From positions 124,001-188,000 of the forward strand of contig NZ_MBEI01000051.1 of the NCBI RefSeq assembly GCF_001953985.1: a stretch of 64,000 nt of DNA. The letters run 5' to 3'. Origin of the DNA: Mycobacterium colombiense (GTDB taxonomy: Bacteria; Actinomycetota; Actinomycetes; Mycobacteriales; Mycobacteriaceae). The position numbers and the translations under genes were made by a program. Under the pieces are notes generated by a model that did no database searches, was not told the DNA's origin, and saw nothing but the letters and a program-made list of their open reading frames with translations. Below are positions 50,531 through 64,000 of this stretch, in pieces (positions within the stretch are counted from its first letter, which is position 1; each line of letters begins with the position of its first letter).

Positions 50531-51592
50531 TCAGTGCCAACGCAACAACACCAGTTCGGAACAGAATCCTGGACCCATCGCGAGCATCAGACCGGGGCTT
50601 CCGCTCGGCGGCGGCTTGGCCATGGTGTCACGCAGCACGTGCAGCACCGAGGCCGACGAGAGGTTGCCGATCTCGCCCAGCGAACGCCAGGTGAGTTCGA
50701 GGGCCTCGGGCGGCAGGCTGAGCGCCGCGTTGATGGCCTCGATGACCTTGGGGCCGCCGGGATGGCTCACGAAGGCGCCGATGTCTGCCGTCGTCAGACC
50801 GTGCGCCCCCAGGAAGCTCGTGACGTCCGCTTCGATGTACTGCTCGACGACGGCCGCGACGTCCTTGGACAGCACCAGCTCGAAGCCGGTGGCGCCCACG
50901 TCGAAGCCCATGGTGCGCAGCGAATCGGGGTACAGGTGGCTAACCGAGTCGACGATGGTGGGCCCGCCGGCCACCAGTTGTTCTGCGCGCCGCTCGCCGA
51001 CGGCCACCACCGCCGCGGCCCCGTCGGCGAACAGGGCGCTGCCGACCATGCCGGCCAGCGACGGCTTGTATCCGGGATAGGTCAGCGAGCACAGCTCGAC
51101 GGAGAGCAGGGCGGCCACGGCGTCCGGTGCGCCGCGCAGGTAGTCGTTCACGCGGGCCATTCCGGCGGCGCCGGCCACGCAGCCCAGGCCGAACATCGGC
51201 ACCCGTCGCACGTCGTCGCGCAGGCCGAGCTGCGCGGCGATCCGGGCGTCCACGGACGGCACGGTGAGGCCGGTGACGGTGGTGGTGATGAGCACGTCGA
51301 CGTCCCCTGGCTCCAGTCCCGCCTCTTCGAGCGCGCCGGACAGCGCTTCGCAGCCCAGCTTCACGGCGTGCTCGGTGAAGATCCGGTTCGCCATGCCGAA
51401 GTCGGTCAGCGCAGGGTATTGCTCGATCGGAAGCACCAGGTGACGGCTGCCGACTTTGGCGCTGGCATGCAGCTGCCGGACGATGTCCTCGTAGCCCTCG
51501 AACTCCGGGATGCTGACGAAGAAGTCGGTGAGCTCGCGCTGGGAGTATCGGTGCGGCGGTAGCGCACCGAAGACGCCGGCGACGACGCTCAT
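50531..51592 (-). CDS. pks10: Type III polyketide synthase (Pks10-like)
   Basis: 353 residues, paralogue of the pks11 product at the other end of the locus. Cys138 ([11 protein letters not shown]), His277 (SHPGGPK) and Asn310 (NLSSASVLH) form the type III triad at the same positions. It leads the polyketide operon: GGGAG stands five bases before the ATG and a promoter lies further upstream. The 91-base gap to pks7 has no evident terminator, so cotranscription is likely. It would use an acyl starter to build a pyrone- or resorcinol-type product; which acyl chain is unknown. Confidence 0.92.
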   Translation of the reverse strand: MSVVAGVFGALPPHRYSQRELTDFFVSIPEFEGYEDIVRQLHASAKVGSRHLVLPIEQYPALTDFGMANRIFTEHAVKLGCEALSGALEEAGLEPGDVDVLITTTVTGLTVPSVDARIAAQLGLRDDVRRVPMFGLGCVAGAAGMARVNDYLRGAPDAVAALLSVELCSLTYPGYKPSLAGMVGSALFADGAAAVVAVGERRAEQLVAGGPTIVDSVSHLYPDSLRTMGFDVGATGFELVLSKDVAAVVEQYIEADVTSFLGAHGLTTADIGAFVSHPGGPKVIEAINAALSLPPEALELTWRSLGEIGNLSSASVLHVLRDTMAKPPPSGSPGLMLAMGPGFCSELVLLRWH

Positions 51593-51651
51593 TGTTCTCC
51601 CACCCCTTGGTGACGAGGACCCGGTCGGAAACGTTCAACCAGATCGCTTTG

Positions 51652-51687
51652 AGCCCGAAGTCTAGTCTGCCTGCGACGGCCCGTCAG
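51652..51687 (-). promoter_or_regulatory. Promoter of the pks10-pks7-pks8/17-pks9 operon
   Basis: On the minus strand CTGACG (51687-51682), a 17-base spacer and TAGACT (51664-51659) form a plausible sigma-A promoter. A start near 51652 gives a leader of about 60 bases before the pks10 ATG. It lies in the 111-base gap after argH, so the polyketide operon need not depend on arg transcription. Confidence 0.48.
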
Positions 51688-51703
51688 GGAAACCAACCTC
51701 ATC

Positions 51704-54339
<2,636 letters not shown>

Positions 54340-54365
54340 GAACCAATCTCCTTAGGTTGAAACGC

Positions 54366-56969
<2,604 letters not shown>

Positions 56970-56973
<4 letters not shown>

Positions 56974-57853
56974 GCGCACACCACCTTGGTGCCGGTGCCC
57001 TCGTCGGTGAAAAGCTCCACCAGCACACAGTGCTCGACCCGCCCGTCGATGACGTGCGCGCTCGGCACGCCCGCGGTCACCGCCCGCAGGCAGGCTTCGA
57101 CTTTGGGAATCATGCCGGCCTCCAGCGTGGGTAGCAGTTGTGACAGTGTGGCGGTGTCGATTTCGCTGACCAGCGAACCGCGGTCGGGCCAGCTGGTGTA
57201 CAGGCCTTCGACATCGGTGAGCATCAATAGCTTCTCGGCGTTCAGCGCCTCGGCCAGCGCCGCCGCCGCGGTGTCGGCGTTGATGTTGTGCACCACGCCC
57301 TCGGCGTCCGGGGCCAGCGTCGACACCACCGGAATGCGCCGTGCGGCAATCAGATCCAGCACCGCGGCGGTGTTGACCCGTTCGACGTCCCCGACCAGGC
57401 CGATGTCGGTGGCCACGCCGTCCACGGTGACGCTGCGCCGCACCGCGGTGAACAGCTGGGCGTCCTCGCCGGTGATGCCGACGGCATACGGCCCGTGCGC
57501 GTTGATCAGGTTGACCAGTTCGCGGCCGACCTGGCCGAACAACACCATCCGCGCCACGTCGAGCACTTCCGGTGTGGTGACTCGGAATCCGCCCTTGAAG
57601 TCACCCGGGATGCCGAGCCGCCGCAGCATCGCGCTGATCTGCGGGCCGCCGCCGTGCACGACGACCGGGTGCACGCCGCAGTTACGCAGGAACGCCATGT
57701 CGGCGGCGAACGCGTGGCGCAGCGTGTCGTCGGTCATGGCGTTGCCGCCGTACTTGATGACGACGATCTTGCCGTGCAGCTGCTTGAGCCAGGGCAGGGC
57801 TTCGGCGAGCACCTGCGCCTTGACCGCGGTGGGTAAGGCTTCCGTCGAGGCGC

Positions 57854-57857
<4 letters not shown>
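56970..57857 (-). CDS. argB: Acetylglutamate kinase
   Basis: 295 residues; phosphorylates N-acetylglutamate, the usual arginine-inhibited step. The amino-acid-kinase motifs [24 protein letters not shown] and [20 protein letters not shown] are present. The N-terminal helix ([20 protein letters not shown]) is the type found in arginine-sensitive hexameric enzymes, so feedback inhibition is likely. The ATG overlaps the argJ TGA (ATGA). Confidence 0.95.
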
Positions 57858-60143
<2,286 letters not shown>

Positions 60144-60154
60144 AATCCATTCCA

Positions 60155-62649
60155 CTAGGCGCGGAGCTCGGCGCCGACCGCCTCGGCGGCGCGTCGGACC
60201 GCCGCGTCGCGGGCCGCGGTGGCGTCGTCCTCGGTGAGCGTGCGATCGGGCGCGCGGAACCGCAGCGCGAAGGTCAGCGACTTGCGGTCCTCGCCGATCT
60301 GCGGGCCGGTGAACACGTCGAACAGTTGCAGGTCTTCGAGCAGCTCCCCCGCGCCCTCGCGGACGGCGTCGGCCACCGCCTGGGCCGGCACGTGCGCGGC
60401 CACCACCAGGCTGACGTCCTGAAAGACCGCCGGGAACGGCGACACCCGGGGCGCGGGCAGCGCCGCGGCGATAGGCATCGCGTCCAGATTCAGCTCGAGC
60501 GCGCAGGTGCCCTTGGGCAGCCCGGAGCGCTCGATCACCGCGGGATGCAGCTGGCCCGCGTAACCCACCGGGGTGTCCCCGACGAGCACTTCGGCGCACC
60601 GACCCGGATGCCACGGCAACTGCTGCGCCGCGCGCAACCGCACGTCGATCCCGCTCGCGCGGGCGATGATGCGGACCGCCTCGAACGCGTCGGCGGCCTC
60701 GGCCCGGCGGCCCGGGCCCCAGGGTCCGCGGTGTTCACGCAGGCCGGTCAGCACCGCCGCGACGTGCTGCGGCTGCCGCGGCAACGACGCGTCGAGCACG
60801 GCGATCTCGGCCTCGGTGGGCCGGCGGTCGACGGGGATGAGGTCCACCGCGCGGGTGTCCGCCGTCGGCTGGACCACCTGCGCCAGGGCATACAGCGAGA
60901 CGTCGACCAGGCCGCGAGAGACGTTGCGCACCAACGCTTCCAGCAAGGCGGGCAGCAGCGTGGTGGCCAGGTGCGGGCGGTCGGCCTCCAGCGGGTTGAG
61001 CACGTCGGTGGTGGTGCGCCGCGGGTCGTCGGCCGGCAGGCCCCAGAGGTCGAACACGCCCGCGGGCAGAAACGGCGTCGGCAGGATCTCGACGTAGCCG
61101 GATTGAGCCAGGGACTTGCCGATGGCGCGGCGGCGCTTCTGCACGGCGGACAGGCCCCGGCCGGCCGGCGCCGGCGGCAGCACCGACGGGATGACCTCCA
61201 GCCCCTCGAGGCGCAGCACCTCCTCGACGAGGTCGGCGGGCTGCACGAGGTCGGGCCGCCAGCTGGGTGGAGTCACCGTCAACGTGTCGCCCCGCTCCGC
61301 CACGTCGGCGCCGATCTGGGCGAGCCGCTTGGCGGTCGTGCCCGGGTCGTAGTCCACCCCGGCGACGCGGTCCGGCAGGTCCACCGAGATCTCGATGGGC
61401 GGGAGCGACCAGTCGTCGCGCGGCGGGTCGCCGCGCCAGTCGGTCAGGCCGTCGGAGACCACTCCGCCGGCGATGTCGGCGAGCAGCGTGGCGCACCGGT
61501 CCAGCGCGGCCACCGAGATGGCCGGATCCACGCCCCGCTCGTAGCGGCGGGCGGCTTCGCTGGGCAGGTGCAGCCTGCGCTGGGTGCGCGACACGGCGGC
61601 GGGATCCCAGACCGCGGCCTCGAGCAGCACGTCCGTCGAATCGGCGCGCACCTCGGTGCTCGCCGCGCCCATCACGCCGCCGATCGCGGTGGTCGCCGTG
61701 TCATCGACGATGAGGACGTCGGCCGGCTCGAGTTTGCGCTCGATGTCGTCGAGGGTCACCACGGTCTCGCCGGGCCGGGCGAACCGCACGACGAAGCTTC
61801 CGGTGATCCGCTTGCGGTCGTGGGCGTGCATGGGGTGACCCAGCTCGAGCATCACGTAGTTCGTCACGTCGACCGCCGGGGAGGCCGCGCGGATGCCGGA
61901 CAGCAGCAGCCGGCGCTGCAGCCACCACGGCGACACGGCCGCGGGGTCGAGGCCGGTGACCGGACGCAGCGCGAAGCGCCGCACGCCGGTGCCGGGCTGC
62001 ACGGTCAGCGGCCAGGCTTCGCCGTTGACCGGCAGCGCCTTGACCACCTGGCCGCCGGCGGGGTCGACGAAGTCCAGGTTGTAGGCGCAGGCGATCTCGC
62101 GGGCCAGGCCGCGCAGCGACATGCCGTAGCCGCGGTCGGGCGTGATCGCCAGGTGGAAGATCACGTCGTCCAGGCCCAGCACGGCGGCGCCGTCGGCGCC
62201 GGGGTCGGCGGTGCCGGGCGGCAGCACCAGGATCCCGGATTGGTCTGCGCCCAAACCGAGTTCCGCCGCCGAACAGATCATCCCGTCGGAGTTGCGGCCG
62301 TAGGTTTTGCGGGCGGCGATCTTGAAGTCACCGGGCAGGGTGGTGCCGGGCAGCGCCGCGACGATCAGATCACCGACGGCGAAGTTGGTTGCACCGCAGA
62401 CGATCTCACGGTCTTTGCCTTCGCCGACGTCGACGTGGCAGAACCGGATCGGCTTCTTGAAACCGGTGAGTTCTTCGATGGCGGTGACCCGGCCCACGGT
62501 CAGCGGGCCCTCGACCGGCCCGAGGGTGGCGACCTCCTCGACCTCGTGGCCGATGCGCACCAGCGCCTGTTCGAGCTCGGCGGGGGCGGCGTGCCAGTCC
62601 GGCGCGCCGACCGCCACGATCTCACGTAGCCAGCTGTACGGAACGCGCA

Positions 62650-62650
<1 letters not shown>
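60155..62650 (-). CDS. pheT: Phenylalanyl-tRNA synthetase beta subunit
   Basis: 831 residues, the expected length. N-terminal [20 protein letters not shown], the EMAP/tRNA-binding fold ([20 protein letters not shown]), the B3/B4 editing region, and the C-terminal anticodon-binding FDX-ACB domain ([40 protein letters not shown]). It forms an alpha2-beta2 enzyme with PheS. Its ATG shares a base with the pheS stop (TGATG), ensuring equal synthesis. Confidence 0.96.
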
Positions 62651-63755
<1,105 letters not shown>

Positions 63756-63838
63756 GTGATTCGGCGCGTCGCGCCGGGCGGGCGCGTGGCAGTTGAGCGG
63801 CCCGTCGCCGCGCGAGCACAGCGCGGATCGCGAAGTGC

Positions 63839-64000
63839 TTAGCCTGCGACGGCCGGCTGCGGGCTGGCCAGCGTCTCGTCGCCGTCGAGTGGCAGGGCCG
63901 GGAGGCGTCGACCGGCGGCCAACTTCGTCACCTGGTAGGCGACGAAGGCGCCGACGAGGCCGAACACCGGCGTCGCCGCCAGGGTCCCCCAGTGGTGCGC
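63839..64000 (-). CDS. C-terminus of a membrane protein (partial)
   Basis: The last 53 codons of a gene running in from beyond the right edge, ending in TAA at 63841-63839. It reads HHWGTLAATPVFGLVGAFVA then YQVTKLAAGRRLPALPLDGD; one hydrophobic segment with a basic border and a hydrophilic tail suggests the end of an integral membrane protein. In M. tuberculosis the gene before pheS is the putative membrane protein Rv1648, so homology to it is likely but unproved. Confidence 0.55.
   Translation of the reverse strand, partial: AHHWGTLAATPVFGLVGAFVAYQVTKLAAGRRLPALPLDGDETLASPQPAVAG

Overview
The window is chromosomal DNA of a Mycobacterium, most likely a slow-growing non-tuberculous species. 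G+C is high, start codons are mixed ATG/GTG/TTG, and gene order follows, on the minus strand, the M. tuberculosis H37Rv block from the gene before pheS (Rv1648) to pyrG (Rv1699). Gene names rest on remembered family features and gene order; no database search was run.

Layout. (1) 1-11930, minus strand: conserved core with pyrG (3' end cut off), the Rv1698/Rv1697 envelope pair, recN, NAD kinase, tlyA, a small acidic protein, a HAD phosphatase, a TPR protein, a DUF732 protein, tyrS and mpg. (2) 12040-18710: an ammonium transporter gene that M. tuberculosis does not have here as I recall it, a TetR-linked ABC exporter with a well-formed operator, a Trm112-like small protein, and the large Rv1683-type hydrolase/acyl-CoA-synthetase protein. 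(3) 18696-22030: a mobile-looking patch. A ~495-bp direct repeat (3' end of a 13E12/HNH gene plus the Rv1683 upstream region) brackets two genes of clearly lower G+C; one full-length 13E12 gene carries a perfect mycobacterial SOS box at its start. (4) 22109-33312: accessory metabolism. The centre is a tight plus-strand operon of a four-helix membrane protein, gluconate-2-dehydrogenase-subunit-3-like protein, GMC oxidoreductase, GH15 glycosidase, SDR and enolase-superfamily sugar-acid dehydratase-like protein, followed by a PAS-ANTAR regulator and an ABC-F protein. (5) 33351-51592, minus strand: the pks10-pks7-pks8/17-pks9-pks11 locus, with pks8/17 as one uninterrupted gene. (6) 51704-63693, minus strand: arginine biosynthesis operon argCJBDFRGH and pheST, then the C-terminus of a membrane protein.

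How the parts work together. The arg genes are joined mostly by 1-4 base overlaps and run from an ArgR-like palindrome before argC. In the polyketide locus, Pks9 has a KSQ-type ketosynthase (active-site Cys replaced by Gln), an AT of malonyl type and no N-terminal docking helix, as expected for a loading module. Pks7 (methylmalonyl-type AT) and Pks8/17 (malonyl-type AT) are fully reducing modules. Docking-type termini suggest the order Pks9, Pks7, Pks8/17, feeding a methyl-branched acyl chain to the flanking type III synthases. The region 4 operon reads as a possible oxidative, non-phosphorylative route for glucose or a related sugar released by GH15; this is the best candidate for an undescribed system in the window, but its substrates are inferred only.
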